A stretch of DNA of 64,000 nt, taken from contig NZ_BAGN01000129.1 of NCBI RefSeq assembly GCF_000308835.1, positions 22,349-86,348 on the forward strand. The letters are read 5' to 3'. The notes under the pieces are model-generated. The model did no database searches, was not told where the DNA came from, and was given only the letters and a program-made list of their open reading frames with translations. Positions 45,863 through 54,660 of the stretch are shown here, one piece after another. Position 1 is the stretch's first letter. Every line of letters starts with the position of its first letter. Made by a program: the position numbers and the translations under genes. This DNA comes from Nocardia vinacea NBRC 16497. Lineage in GTDB: Bacteria > Actinomycetota > Actinomycetes > Mycobacteriales > Mycobacteriaceae.

Positions 45863-47038
45863 ATGGTGGATCGCATCACGACCGACAACGAGATCGATCG
45901 GCTCGTCGAGTTCCTGACGTCACACCTCTTGAATATCGGCGAAGCGACGATGACAGCCAACGATCATGCCATCGCGGCACATAACAAGTTATCCGTACGT
46001 CAGCGCCTGCATTTCAAGCAACTGATGTATCAACTCGGCTCGAGCATTGTCGAAGGGTTCCGGCTGGGCAGGGATTTCGGTCGGGTGAATACCGAACCAG
46101 TACGTGAAATGGCAGGTATCTATGCGGACTCGGGCTTCGTCGAGCAGGACGTGGCGCTGTCGACGACTATCGCCATCAAGACCGCGATGCGCTACGTCTT
46201 CGAACATGGCGCGGAAAACATGCTGCCCGGTCTGATGGAGTTCGCGTCGTACAATCGCCCCGCCGCTAGGGTGTTCAACCAGGTCATGATCCCGGAATTT
46301 CGAGCCCGCCTGCTCGAACCGGGCAGCGATCACCCCGTGCGACTGCTGGCTGGAAACGCTTTGATACGGGGCAATATGGCCGACCCCACACTGACGGAGT
46401 CGGATCTCGAAGCCTTGTATTCAATCATGCGAATCGCGACACGGGCGGACGACGACCGAACGGAATACATCCGCAGCACCTGGCGCCGCGTCGCCGATGA
46501 CTTGAACGAATCGGACGTCTATTGGGCGTTAGCCGACAACGACCTCGTGCTAATCTACCCACACTCGCTGGACACCCGATCGGCGGAAATTGCGCGAGAA
46601 CTGGCGGCGCAGCGACTGAATGCACCATGCTGGGCGACCATATCACCCCCGGTGTCCGCATCCGGTATTCCAGCGGCAGCTGCCGAATGCGAGGAAAGCC
46701 TCTGCTGCATTCAACGTCTCGGATATCTACCCAGGGTCTATGAATCGAGGGCGATTCTCTTCGAAAGAATCGTCCTCACTGCGGATCCTGCGCTCCTACA
46801 CAAGGCACGAGAACTCTTGCAGGACGTGCTGAGCCAACCCAAACTGGCCGAAACTCTACATGCTTGGATCGCGCACAACGCGCGCCGGGGTGCAACCGCT
46901 CAATATCTCGGCATCCATCCGCGGACCCTGGACTACCGGCTGCGGCGGATGCGCGCTGTCACTGAATTGGACCCCGCCGATTGCTCCACCTTACCGCTGC
47001 TGCGGACTGCGGCAATAGCGTGGTCGGCCGACCGGTGA
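45863..47038 (+). CDS. PucR/CdaR-type transcriptional regulator
   Basis: 391 residues from ATG 45863 (AGGGGG upstream). The C-terminal PucR helix-turn-helix is clear: HAWIAHNARRGATAQYLGIH followed by PRTLDYRLRRM. The N-terminal two thirds (RQRLHFKQLMYQLGSSIVEG, WALADNDLVLIYPHS) resemble the sensor plus GGDEF-like region of this group; a ligand is not predictable. It diverges from the ThDP-aminotransferase-IPT-LOG operon and is its most likely regulator. Confidence 0.75.
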   Translation: MVDRITTDNEIDRLVEFLTSHLLNIGEATMTANDHAIAAHNKLSVRQRLHFKQLMYQLGSSIVEGFRLGRDFGRVNTEPVREMAGIYADSGFVEQDVALSTTIAIKTAMRYVFEHGAENMLPGLMEFASYNRPAARVFNQVMIPEFRARLLEPGSDHPVRLLAGNALIRGNMADPTLTESDLEALYSIMRIATRADDDRTEYIRSTWRRVADDLNESDVYWALADNDLVLIYPHSLDTRSAEIARELAAQRLNAPCWATISPPVSASGIPAAAAECEESLCCIQRLGYLPRVYESRAILFERIVLTADPALLHKARELLQDVLSQPKLAETLHAWIAHNARRGATAQYLGIHPRTLDYRLRRMRAVTELDPADCSTLPLLRTAAIAWSADR

Positions 47039-47537
47039 ATAGGCCACCTCTCACCGAGTTGCTCTATTACTTTCTACCGAACCAGGATCGAGCATCCGGA
47101 TCCAACCAGCATTCGTCCGGTAATATACCTAGAATACGGATGTTATATTCTCCCCTGGATCATTCCAGTACACATCTTCAATAGCGCTGAATCACAGCAA
47201 GCGGCACATCGTCGAGACCCTTCGCGTGCTTGATCGGGCAGGTACAGCTGCCCGATGGCCGAGCGGGCTGCGACCGCGGGTCACCGAGCCGCGGTCGGCC
47301 TGCGGTCGGCCCGGCGGCGACGTCGCTGCGGGGCCGACCGTCAGAAGGATCGCCACTCGGCATGCTCTAACCGAGTCACCCCCGCACCGGTGTGCGTGTT
47401 TAATGTAACATCGATTCAATTATTCGCCAATGATCCGTCCAATAGCGATACGGCCGAGGCGACGCCGCGAGGTCACCACATCGACCACGCGCATCGAGCT
47501 ATGCGCGCGCATCCGAAAGCTCAAAGTCCTGGACGGG
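47039..47537. other. Gene-poor spacer with weak relic
   Basis: A minus frame ends KHAKGLDDVPLAVIQRY with a stop near 47182 and looks like the C-terminus of some lost protein, family unknown. At 47126-47155 an AT-rich stretch contains TATAACAT on the minus strand, like the operator motifs of the following region. Nothing else is recognisable. Confidence 0.3.
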
Positions 47538-47690
47538 TCAGCACGACTCTCCAGCTCTGACAAGGGTGCGCCGAACGACCGCCGCGGCAGCCCGGTTGGT
47601 CATCGGACCGTCGAGTTCCACAGTGCCACGTCCCTCGTCGTCGACGGCGGCCAACGCATCCGCCATCAGCCGACGCGCGCGCTGGACCTA
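47538..47690 (-). pseudogene. CitE/HpcH-type lyase, C-terminal fragment
   Basis: Minus codons read RRLMADALAAVDDEGRGTVE, LDGPMTNRAAAAVVRRTLV and a stop at 47538-47540. The intact CitE-like protein at 58657-59535 ends RRVVDALAVAHDSGRGAVEL, DGQMIDEAVAVAARRTLA, so the match is obvious. Everything upstream of about 47690 is lost. It is a second, decayed copy from the same regulon. Confidence 0.7.
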
Positions 47691-47771
47691 CTCACAGCAC
47701 CAGATCGTCGAGAATCAACGAGTCGACGCGGTGCGCTTTCGTGCAGGTAGCGCCAGTCCCCTCACCCGAGG

Positions 47772-49025
47772 TCACCGGCCCTCGAAAGCGGGCTCGGATT
47801 TAGCGATGAAGCTGCGCACGGCGCGTGCCGCATCGACTGTGCCGGCCGTTCGCGCCAGGGCGTCGATCTCGGCGGCCAGCTGCTCGGACAATGTCGAGGA
47901 CCCCGACTTCCGCAACAAGGTCCGTATCTCGGCGTAGGCACGAGTCGGTCCCGCAGCCAGGGCTGCGGCCCGATTCAATGCGGTCTCCTCGAGCTGATCC
48001 GCGGCGACGACCTCGGAAATCAACCCCCATTCACAGGCCTCGTGCGCGTCGAGGACTCGGCCGAGGTACAGCGCCTGCGCCCGGCGCAGACCCACCAAGC
48101 GGGGCAGATACCACGAGGTGCCGCCATCACCAGAGAGCCCGAGCGCGGTGAATCCGGTCGCGAACTTCGTTCCCTGCGCTGCGAGCGCGACATCGGCGCA
48201 GTACACCAAACCCAGCCCACCGCCGCCGGCGGAACCGTGCACTGCCGTGACGACCGGCACCGGCAGCTCGGCGAATAGCCGCAGGGCCTCGTGATAAGGA
48301 GTCGCCATGTGTCGCAGCGTCGTCGACAGTTCCTCCGGCTCGGTGTCGGCGAAAACGGTGATGTCTCCCCCGACTGTGAAGGCGGGACCGTTGCCCATCA
48401 CCACCAGCGCTCGCAGATCCGATCGCGCCACGCAACGCTGTGCGACCTCGTACAGATCGTCGGCCATCGCCCGGTTGATCGCGTTGCGTTGGTCGGGCCG
48501 GTTCAGCCGCAGGACGGCGATGCCGTCCGTCACCGCGAATTCGACGGTGCGCAGGCCGTTCTCCGGGGTCAAAGCCTGGCGCCACCGTTCGCTGTCGGTG
48601 AGTTGCGCCAGCTCACGGATTCGGCCATCCGAGAAGCTCAGAATGTGCACGAATTCGGCATCCAGCACACCGTGCCCGACGCGGGCCGTGCCCGTGTACC
48701 TTCCGGTGACCATAAGCCGGCCATCGTCGAGCCAGTCGAACCGCGCCGGCACGGCCCGCGCCTGGTAATGCCTGGAAATACGGCCCCAGAAGTCACGTCG
48801 CATGGCGTCGGGCCCGTCGTACACCCCGCCGAGGTCCAACGGGAGCCCCTCGGTCGCGCGCCCCGCGAATCGCGGATGCAGCAGGGTCTCCAGCCGCTCT
48901 CGGTCCCCTTCCGCCAACGCGTTGTACAAATCAACCGCCAGCCCATGGGCCGCGGCCCGTTCGTCCTTCTGCAGCGGAGAAGGCGTGTCGCCGCCGCGCT
49001 CTGCGGCATCGCCGTCACGGTTCAT
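47772..49025 (-). CDS. SnoaL/NTF2-like domain fused to enoyl-CoA hydratase
   Basis: 417 residues from ATG 49025 (TTG 49055 possible). Residues 1-140 form a SnoaL-like domain (DLYNALAEGDRERLETLLHP, DFWGRISRHYQARAV). From about 155 a crotonase domain follows: IAVLRLNRPDQRNAINRAMA, the oxyanion-hole segments NGPAFTVGGDI and HGSAGGGGLGLVY. The usual second Glu of hydratases is replaced in the TALGLSGDGGTSW loop, so an isomerase or other crotonase activity is possible. The fusion is uncommon: a small cyclase/hydratase-like domain and a CoA-substrate enzyme may act in sequence. AT-rich operator-like sequence lies upstream at 49110-49140. Confidence 0.8.
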   Translation of the reverse strand: MNRDGDAAERGGDTPSPLQKDERAAAHGLAVDLYNALAEGDRERLETLLHPRFAGRATEGLPLDLGGVYDGPDAMRRDFWGRISRHYQARAVPARFDWLDDGRLMVTGRYTGTARVGHGVLDAEFVHILSFSDGRIRELAQLTDSERWRQALTPENGLRTVEFAVTDGIAVLRLNRPDQRNAINRAMADDLYEVAQRCVARSDLRALVVMGNGPAFTVGGDITVFADTEPEELSTTLRHMATPYHEALRLFAELPVPVVTAVHGSAGGGGLGLVYCADVALAAQGTKFATGFTALGLSGDGGTSWYLPRLVGLRRAQALYLGRVLDAHEACEWGLISEVVAADQLEETALNRAAALAAGPTRAYAEIRTLLRKSGSSTLSEQLAAEIDALARTAGTVDAARAVRSFIAKSEPAFEGR

Positions 49026-49109
49026 CGTCGAATCCAGCTCTCTCACGATCGGCAACGTCGCGTCGAACGTTCAGTTCGAGTCGCGCTGCGCGGGTTACAC
49101 GAATACTTG

Positions 49110-49141
49110 CATTAATGAATCTAATTTTGATTTGAAATCTA
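49110..49141. promoter_or_regulatory. AT-rich operator-like island before the SnoaL-ECH gene
   Basis: An AT-rich stretch with ATCTAATTT (49119-49127), which recurs in complement at 53919-53927 and 63039-63047 (AAATTAGAT). It lies about 85 bp upstream of the ATG. Confidence 0.4.
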
Positions 49142-49375
49142 GCCGCTATGGAGCGAACAATCAAGCGGCGGCACCTCGCCCCTCGCCGAGCTCACCCGGA
49201 GGCGGGCAGAGGATTCCACACACCGGCACCTCGAGGTTCGAAAGCGGCGCGATGCGAGCCTATGTCGCGGGATCCGAACAGCGGCCACCGAGCCGGCTCC
49301 GGATCACACAGGAGGCAGGGTGCGAGTCGGGTCTCGTTAGTGCTGCACAGCACTCGATCGCCGGATGATTTCTAA

Positions 49376-49391
49376 TATAACGTAGATACAA
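49376..49391. promoter_or_regulatory. 16-bp operator motif before the MBL hydrolase (motif A)
   Basis: TATAACGTAGATACAA, 37 bp before the start. Close copies: 52859-52874 (TATAACATAGATTCAA) and, on the minus strand, 59557-59572 (TTTAACATAGATTAAA). Confidence 0.55.
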
Positions 49392-49427
49392 GCTGAAGCT
49401 TCGCCGAGCAGAAAGAGAGTGGTGCAC

Positions 49428-50462
49428 ATGCCGCTGGTTGCCGATCAACCCGAGGACTGGACCGAACCCGGCGCTCACCAGGTCGCCCGCGGGATCCACC
49501 GTGTCCCCCTCCCGCTCCCGCTCGACGGGCTCGGAACAGTCAACGCCTATGTGCTGGAAGCGACGGACGGGCTCGTGGTCATCGACCCAGGCTGGTACGG
49601 CCCCCAGACTGAAACCGCTATGACCGTGGCGTTGCGGCGGCTGGGATATCGGCTCGACGACATCGCCACCTGTCTCGCCACCCACCATCATTGGGATCAT
49701 TACTCCCAGGCGTACGCATGGCGCAGCACACTCGGCTGCGAACTGTTCGTCGGCCGGGAAGAACGCCACAGCATCCTGAGTTTTCACACCGATGCCGGAC
49801 GGTTCCCCAATCACGTCCAACTACTGGCCCGCTGTGGCGCACCCGAACTCGCCCGAGAGCTCGCGCACACCCCGGCTCCCGAGAACGAGGTCGGCGTCTC
49901 ATTCGGACCGCCGGACCGCTGGCTCGAACACGGTGACCGAATCCAGCTCCGCGATGGGCAGATCGAAGTGATCGCGACGCCAGGACACACCCGTGGCCAT
50001 GTTGTCTTCCATCACACCGACAGCCGAGTCCTGTTTTCCGGCGACCACATTCTTCCGCACATCACCCCGTCGATCGGTCTCGAGTGGGCGCCGGAACCGC
50101 ATCCGCTCCGTTCCTACATCACGTCCCTCGAATTGGTGCACGGCCTGCCGGATACGGCTGTACTGCCGTCCCACGGACCCGTGACGATCAGCAGCCACAG
50201 CCGTATCGAGGAGCTCCTGCGCCACCATCGGCGTCGATTGGACGAGATCTGCGACGAGGTCGCCGCCGGCTCGTCGACTGCCTACGAGGTGGCCCGCGCA
50301 TTGCGATGGACGCGCCGAAATCGGCGACTGGACGAACTGCCGATCGACCACAAACTGTCTGCGGTCACCGAAATCCACGCGCACCTCGATGTATTGGCCA
50401 TGCTCGGTCGGGTGAGTTATATCGATCAAAGCAACGTACGCACCTACGCTCTCAGCGCGTGA
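49428..50462 (+). CDS. Metallo-beta-lactamase-fold hydrolase
   Basis: 344 residues from ATG 49428 (AAAGAGAG upstream; GTG 49419 possible). Metal motif THHHWDHYSQ, then GHTRGHVVFH and the bridging Asp in FSGDHILPHITPS; a C-terminal helical domain (RIEELLRHHRRRLDEICDEV) as in the LACTB2/glyoxalase-II-like group. Within a CoA-ester catabolic regulon a thioesterase or lactonase role is likely. Motif A upstream suggests control by the nearby TetR pair. Confidence 0.85.
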   Translation: MPLVADQPEDWTEPGAHQVARGIHRVPLPLPLDGLGTVNAYVLEATDGLVVIDPGWYGPQTETAMTVALRRLGYRLDDIATCLATHHHWDHYSQAYAWRSTLGCELFVGREERHSILSFHTDAGRFPNHVQLLARCGAPELARELAHTPAPENEVGVSFGPPDRWLEHGDRIQLRDGQIEVIATPGHTRGHVVFHHTDSRVLFSGDHILPHITPSIGLEWAPEPHPLRSYITSLELVHGLPDTAVLPSHGPVTISSHSRIEELLRHHRRRLDEICDEVAAGSSTAYEVARALRWTRRNRRLDELPIDHKLSAVTEIHAHLDVLAMLGRVSYIDQSNVRTYALSA

Positions 50463-50927
50463 TCCCGATATCGCTCGCGAGCGCCTGCCCGGCATTGCTC
50501 GCCGAGGAGAACGCCGACCTGGGAATAGTCGCCTATGAAAATGCCCCAGACCGTACAGCGCGATGGAAGCTTCATCAGGCCGCACCGCGACGCCCTGGCC
50601 TCGACACACGAGCTGATCGGATACGGTAATGCCCTGGAACGCCGCGATTCGACCAGAGTGACAGCCCGCTCGCGCATCTACGCTGTGACGCGCGAGCGCA
50701 CCCGAGGCGCGGGCTCAGAGCTGGACAGATCACACTGATCTTCGCGCCCTCCCGATCTCACCAGCGATCAAGCTGAGAGCTAGTGCCCGTCCAGATACGT
50801 TGCTTCGCTATCAGGCCCGGCCGCGCGCCGAGCGTAGTCGAAAGGCGGCTCGCCACACCGTCCGACACCGCAATTCGACTGCGCTCGACACGATGGCGCC
50901 ATACGCAGAAGCTAATTGGACGAGGCA
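50463..50927. other. Stretch between MBL gene and IS, no assignable gene
   Basis: Small open frames on both strands lack start signals. The inverted arms GCTCGCGC (50668-50675) and GCGCGAGC (50690-50697) may terminate the MBL transcript. A minus frame ending RIWTGTSSQLDRW could be a relic interrupted by the IS. Confidence 0.3.
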
Positions 50928-52732
50928 CTAGGAGACTGCTGAATAACTCGGTGTGTTGACCCGGCCCGCAGGGCTGGGTCAACGAGGATGGTGGGGTGCA
51001 GGGTGAGGGTGGTTCGGATCCGCAGTTGATGGATGCTGCTGCGCTGGTTGGGCATTTGGTTCCGGCGGGCAGTGTGTTCGCGTTCCTGGCTGAGCATCGG
51101 CGTGAGGTGTTCCCTGCGGAGATGTTCGAGGATTTGTTCCCGTCCCGGACGGGGCGTCCGAGTCTGCCGTGTGAGGTGGCGGCGTCGGTGATGGTGTTGC
51201 AGGCGTTGCAGGATCTGTCGGATCGGGAAACGGTGCAGGCGTTGCGGTGTGATCTGCGGTGGAAGGTGGCTTGTGGGTTGGCGTTGGACGATGAAGGGTT
51301 CGATCCGTCCACGCTGACCTATTGGCGGCGCCGGTTGGCGAAGTCGAACAACCCGAACAGGATCTTCGACGCTGTCCGCACCGTTGTCACCGAAACTGGT
51401 GTGCTGCAAGGTAAGACGCGTCGGGCGTTGGATTCGGTAGTCCTCGACGATGCGGTCGCCACCCAGGACACGGTCACCCAATTGATCGCGGCGATCCGGC
51501 GGGTGCGGCGCGAGGTGCCGGGCGCGGCGGCGGTCATCGCGGCGCAGTGCCGTGCTCACGACTACGACGATCCCGGCAAACCCGCGATCGCCTGGGACGA
51601 CGACGCGGCCCGGCAGGTGTTGGTCTCGGCGCTGGTCAACGACGCGACCGCGGTCGTGAACACGTTGGCAGACAACGAATTCGATGAAGATATCCGAGAT
51701 AAAGCGTCTCAGGCGTTGGCGTTGCTGGCGTTGATCGCCGGCCAGGACGTCGAACCCGCCGAGGACTCCGATGGCACCGACGGCCGGTGGCGCATCGCCC
51801 GCAAGGTCGCCACCGACCGGGTGATCTCGGTCGTCGATCCCGACGCCCGCCACATCCACAAAACCGTCCACAAACGACAGGACGGTTACAAGGCCCACCT
51901 CGCGGCCGAACCCGACACCGGACTGTTCACCGGCGGTCGCCTCGCCAAAGGCAACGGCAACGACAACCACGAATCCGTTATCGGCCTGGACCTACTCGAT
52001 GGCGAAGACGGGCACCGAGATGTGTTGGGCGACAGCGCATACGGCACCGGCGACATGCGCGCCGAACTAGCCGGTCAAGGCCACACCGCGATCATCAAAC
52101 CCTTCCCGCTGCGCCCAGCGGTCCCTGGCGGGTTCACCCTCGATGCCTTCACCCTCAACCACCACGACCGCACCGCGACCTGCCCGGGCGGGGTCACCCG
52201 CCCGATCACCTCGAAACACAAGGTTGTTTTCGGGGCCGCCTGCCGCGGCTGCCCACTACGCCAACGATGCACCACCAGAACAGACGGCCGCACCCTCAAC
52301 CTGCACGAACACGACGCCCACCTGCGGCAAGCCCGCCACGACTGGCGCGAGAACACCGACCTCGTCACCACCTACCGCCGCCACCGGCCCATGGTCGAAC
52401 GGTCCATCTCCTGGCTTATCGGCCCGAAAGGACGCTGCCGGAAACTGCGCTACCGAGGCATACCCGCCAACAACCAATGGCTACACACCCGCATGGCCGC
52501 ACTGAACCTGCGCCGACTGCTCAACCTCGGACTCGACCGCATCGACGACACCTGGGCCATCGCCTGACCGGGCCACCCCACCAACCGACACCCACAACCA
52601 GCCGACACCGCCCACAACAAGCCCGACGTGCCCAACCCCACACCCCAAGTCCAAGTCCACCAAGGACCGAAGCGGGTGCCCGCGCTTCGCGCGGACACCC
52701 ACCAACCAAGCCCTTATTCAGCAGTCTCCTAG
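50928..52732 (+). mobile_element. IS1182-family insertion sequence, apparently intact
   Basis: Bounded by 15-bp perfect terminal repeats GAGACTGCTGAATAA (50932-50946) and its complement (52714-52728), each flanked by CTAG (50928-50931, 52729-52732), either a 4-bp target duplication or, since CTAG is a palindrome, part of the repeat. One transposase gene fills the element. Confidence 0.85.
50996..52567 (+). CDS. IS1182-type DDE transposase
   Basis: 523 residues from GTG 50996. N-terminal DUF772-like region (RPSLPCEVAASVMVLQALQD, LSDRETVQALRCDLRW) and a C-terminal RNase-H-like catalytic domain (DPDARHIHKTVHKRQDGYKA, VLGDSAYGTGDMRAEL) with the zinc-type CRGCPLRQRC insertion and RRHRPMVERSISWL before the end. 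The frame is full length and uninterrupted, so the element may be active. Confidence 0.9.
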   Translation: MQGEGGSDPQLMDAAALVGHLVPAGSVFAFLAEHRREVFPAEMFEDLFPSRTGRPSLPCEVAASVMVLQALQDLSDRETVQALRCDLRWKVACGLALDDEGFDPSTLTYWRRRLAKSNNPNRIFDAVRTVVTETGVLQGKTRRALDSVVLDDAVATQDTVTQLIAAIRRVRREVPGAAAVIAAQCRAHDYDDPGKPAIAWDDDAARQVLVSALVNDATAVVNTLADNEFDEDIRDKASQALALLALIAGQDVEPAEDSDGTDGRWRIARKVATDRVISVVDPDARHIHKTVHKRQDGYKAHLAAEPDTGLFTGGRLAKGNGNDNHESVIGLDLLDGEDGHRDVLGDSAYGTGDMRAELAGQGHTAIIKPFPLRPAVPGGFTLDAFTLNHHDRTATCPGGVTRPITSKHKVVFGAACRGCPLRQRCTTRTDGRTLNLHEHDAHLRQARHDWRENTDLVTTYRRHRPMVERSISWLIGPKGRCRKLRYRGIPANNQWLHTRMAALNLRRLLNLGLDRIDDTWAIA

Positions 52733-52858
52733 CGCCCGGTCTTGACCGCAAACAGCACACTGGCAAACTTCGCCTCGCCGCACGGCCGCCGGGCGTTGGC
52801 GGTGACGTCGAAGCAGCGGCAGTGCGTCCGGGCCTCGAAGAAGGTCGACCTACCGTCG

Positions 52859-52874
52859 TATAACATAGATTCAA
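52859..52874. promoter_or_regulatory. 16-bp operator motif before TetR 1 (motif A)
   Basis: TATAACATAGATTCAA, about 87 bp upstream of GTG 52961. Matches the sites at 49376 and 59557. Confidence 0.55.
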
Positions 52875-52960
52875 AGAATCCCCGGGACATGACGATTACT
52901 CACCTCGACGTGCGGTGTGTCACCGAAAAGTCCCCGACAGAACTGGCCTATAGTTGAAGC

Positions 52961-53677
52961 GTGGCTAGAAAACCAAAGGTGCAGCAGGCGGCGGACGAGG
53001 ATCACTCGCCGGAGTCCAAGTCGGCCAGGACTCGTCAGCGCATTCTGGATGCTGCTGCCCATGTGCTGAGCGTGAAGGGTTACTCGGGGACGCGACTCAG
53101 CGATGTCGCCGAGTACGCCGAACTCCAGGCTCCCGCTATCTACTACTACTTCCCCTCGCGTGAGGAGCTCATCGAGGAGGTCATGTGGAGCGGGATCGCC
53201 GAGATGGTCAAACACCTGCAAGGCGTTCTGGACGAGATCCCCGGTGACGTCTCGCCCATCGACCGCATCATGATCGCCATTGATGCTCACCTGCGCCACG
53301 AATTGGAAATGTCCGACTACGCCACCGCGGCAATCCGCAACAGCGGCCAAGTTCCCGAGCATCTGCGCGCTCGTCAGCTCGCAGAAGAGGCGAACTACGG
53401 CACGACCTGGCGCAAGCTGATCAAGGACGCCGCCGCCGAAGGACAGATCCGCAGCGATCTGGACCTGCACGTCACTCAGATGCTCATCATGGGTTCGTTG
53501 AACTGGGCCGCGGAGTGGTGGACGCCCCGGCGGGGATCGCTGGAAACCGTTATCCGCACAGCGCAATCGCTGATTCGCGCCGGAATCGCGACAGCCGAGG
53601 CGTCCGGCGAATCCGCATCACCGCCGCGGCGCCGACGGGCACCACGGAAGACAACCGCCAAGGCCGAATCCGCCTGA
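52961..53677 (+). CDS. TetR-family regulator, KstR2/FadR-like group
   Basis: 238 residues from GTG 52961. Helix-turn-helix IAYAELQ-type: RLSDVAEYAELQAPAIYYYF with PSREELIEEVM. The C-terminal domain (LNWAAEWWTPRRGSLETVI) is of the kind that senses acyl-CoA esters. A close paralogue lies at 53957, with a ferredoxin between, so one duplication probably gave two repressors with related ligands. Candidate reader of motif A. The C-terminus ends in a basic tail (PPRRRRAPRKTTAK). Confidence 0.8.
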   Translation: MARKPKVQQAADEDHSPESKSARTRQRILDAAAHVLSVKGYSGTRLSDVAEYAELQAPAIYYYFPSREELIEEVMWSGIAEMVKHLQGVLDEIPGDVSPIDRIMIAIDAHLRHELEMSDYATAAIRNSGQVPEHLRARQLAEEANYGTTWRKLIKDAAAEGQIRSDLDLHVTQMLIMGSLNWAAEWWTPRRGSLETVIRTAQSLIRAGIATAEASGESASPPRRRRAPRKTTAKAESA

Positions 53678-53689
53678 GCCTCGAGCGCG

Positions 53690-53881
53690 TCAGCGCACGA
53701 TCCGGAGTGCCTCGGTCGGGCACCCCTGTACCGCCTCCTCCACAGCGGCTAGTTCACGGTCGGTGATGGCCTCCTCGAGCTGGACGAGTTCGCCGTTGTC
53801 ATCGATTTCGAAGAACTTCGGTGCGAGCGACTCGCAGATGCCCAGGCCCGTGCATTTGCTGCGATCGACGACGACCCTCAT
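53690..53881 (-). CDS. Ferredoxin (3Fe-4S type)
   Basis: 63 residues from ATG 53881 (AAGGAGA upstream). MRVVVDRSKCTGLGICESLA shows the spacing of P450-type 3Fe-4S ferredoxins, where one Cys of a 4Fe site is replaced, and the last ligand is in EAVQGCPTEALRIV. It carries single electrons from a reductase (probably 61433-62671) to an oxygenase. No P450 is adjacent; the P450 at 7441 lost its own ferredoxin. It diverges from TetR 2, with the repeat 53908-53929 between. Confidence 0.9.
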   Translation of the reverse strand: MRVVVDRSKCTGLGICESLAPKFFEIDDNGELVQLEEAITDRELAAVEEAVQGCPTEALRIVR

Positions 53882-53907
53882 GCCTGTCTCCTTTGCTACC
53901 ATGTTTT

Positions 53908-53929
53908 GAATCAAAGATAAATTAGATTC
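53908..53929. promoter_or_regulatory. Inverted repeat between ferredoxin and TetR 2 (motif C)
   Basis: GAATC (53908-53912), 12 bp, GATTC (53925-53929) around ATAAATTAGAT (53917-53927), an 11-mer found again at 63037-63047 before the SnoaL gene. Serves both divergent promoters. Confidence 0.5.
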
Positions 53930-53956
53930 CACCCTCGGTCAATAGACGGGGAGCCG

Positions 53957-54619
53957 ATGACCACCACATCTCCAATGAATGCCACCCGAGAACGCATCCT
54001 CGCCGCAGCCGCGCACATTCTCAGCCGGCGGGGCGTCGCAGGGACCCGCCTGGCCGACATCGCGGCCCATGCGCAGCTGCGCACACCTGCCGTCTACTAC
54101 TACTTCACATCGCGAAACGACCTGGTCGCCGAGGTGATGCGGGAGGGGCAGCGCCGAGTACGCAAGCACGTCCACGACGCGGTCACCTCGGCTCCACCGG
54201 GGACTCCGGTGATCGAGCTGATCGAGGCTGCCGTGGAAGCCCACCTGCGTATAGAACTGGAGCTGTCCGACTTCGCCTCCGCGGTAACCCGCAATGCCGG
54301 TCAGCTGCCCCCGCAAATCGCCGAGTCGCTTCGCTTGGAAAGCGCGGCATACCACGCGATTTGGCGCAACCTGCTGGAACGGCTCGCCGCGTCCGGACAG
54401 CTGCGCCCGGGACTCGACATCGGGATTGCCCGCATGCTCGTCATCGGCGCGCTCAACTGGACGGCGGAGTGGTGGAATCCGGAACACGATTCGCTCGACA
54501 CACTGATCGCTACCGCACAGTCGATCGTGCGCAACAGCCTCGCCTCGAGCCAGGTCGGCCGCCCACCGCCAGCCGCCCACCCTGACGAGCGAGACTGTTC
54601 GACAGTGCAAAAATTTTAG
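53957..54619 (+). CDS. TetR-family regulator, paralogue of 52961
   Basis: 220 residues from ATG 53957. RLADIAAHAQLRTPAVYYYF with TSRNDLVAEVM matches the helix-turn-helix of the gene at 52961 almost position by position, and LNWTAEWWNPEHDSLDTLI matches its C-terminal domain. It is followed after 41 bp by the thiolase/acyl-CoA dehydrogenase pair. Together the two regulators flank the ferredoxin and probably divide the regulon's promoters. Confidence 0.85.
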   Translation: MTTTSPMNATRERILAAAAHILSRRGVAGTRLADIAAHAQLRTPAVYYYFTSRNDLVAEVMREGQRRVRKHVHDAVTSAPPGTPVIELIEAAVEAHLRIELELSDFASAVTRNAGQLPPQIAESLRLESAAYHAIWRNLLERLAASGQLRPGLDIGIARMLVIGALNWTAEWWNPEHDSLDTLIATAQSIVRNSLASSQVGRPPPAAHPDERDCSTVQKF

Positions 54620-54621
54620 TT

Positions 54622-54632
54622 TATATTCAATT
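54622..54632. promoter_or_regulatory. AT-rich operator-like element before thiolase (motif B)
   Basis: TATATTCAATT, directly after the TetR 2 stop and 28 bp before the thiolase start. The same 11-mer occurs in complement at 62690-62700 before the ferredoxin reductase. Confidence 0.4.
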
Positions 54633-54660
54633 AATCAATAGTCGCACTATAGGAGAATCC

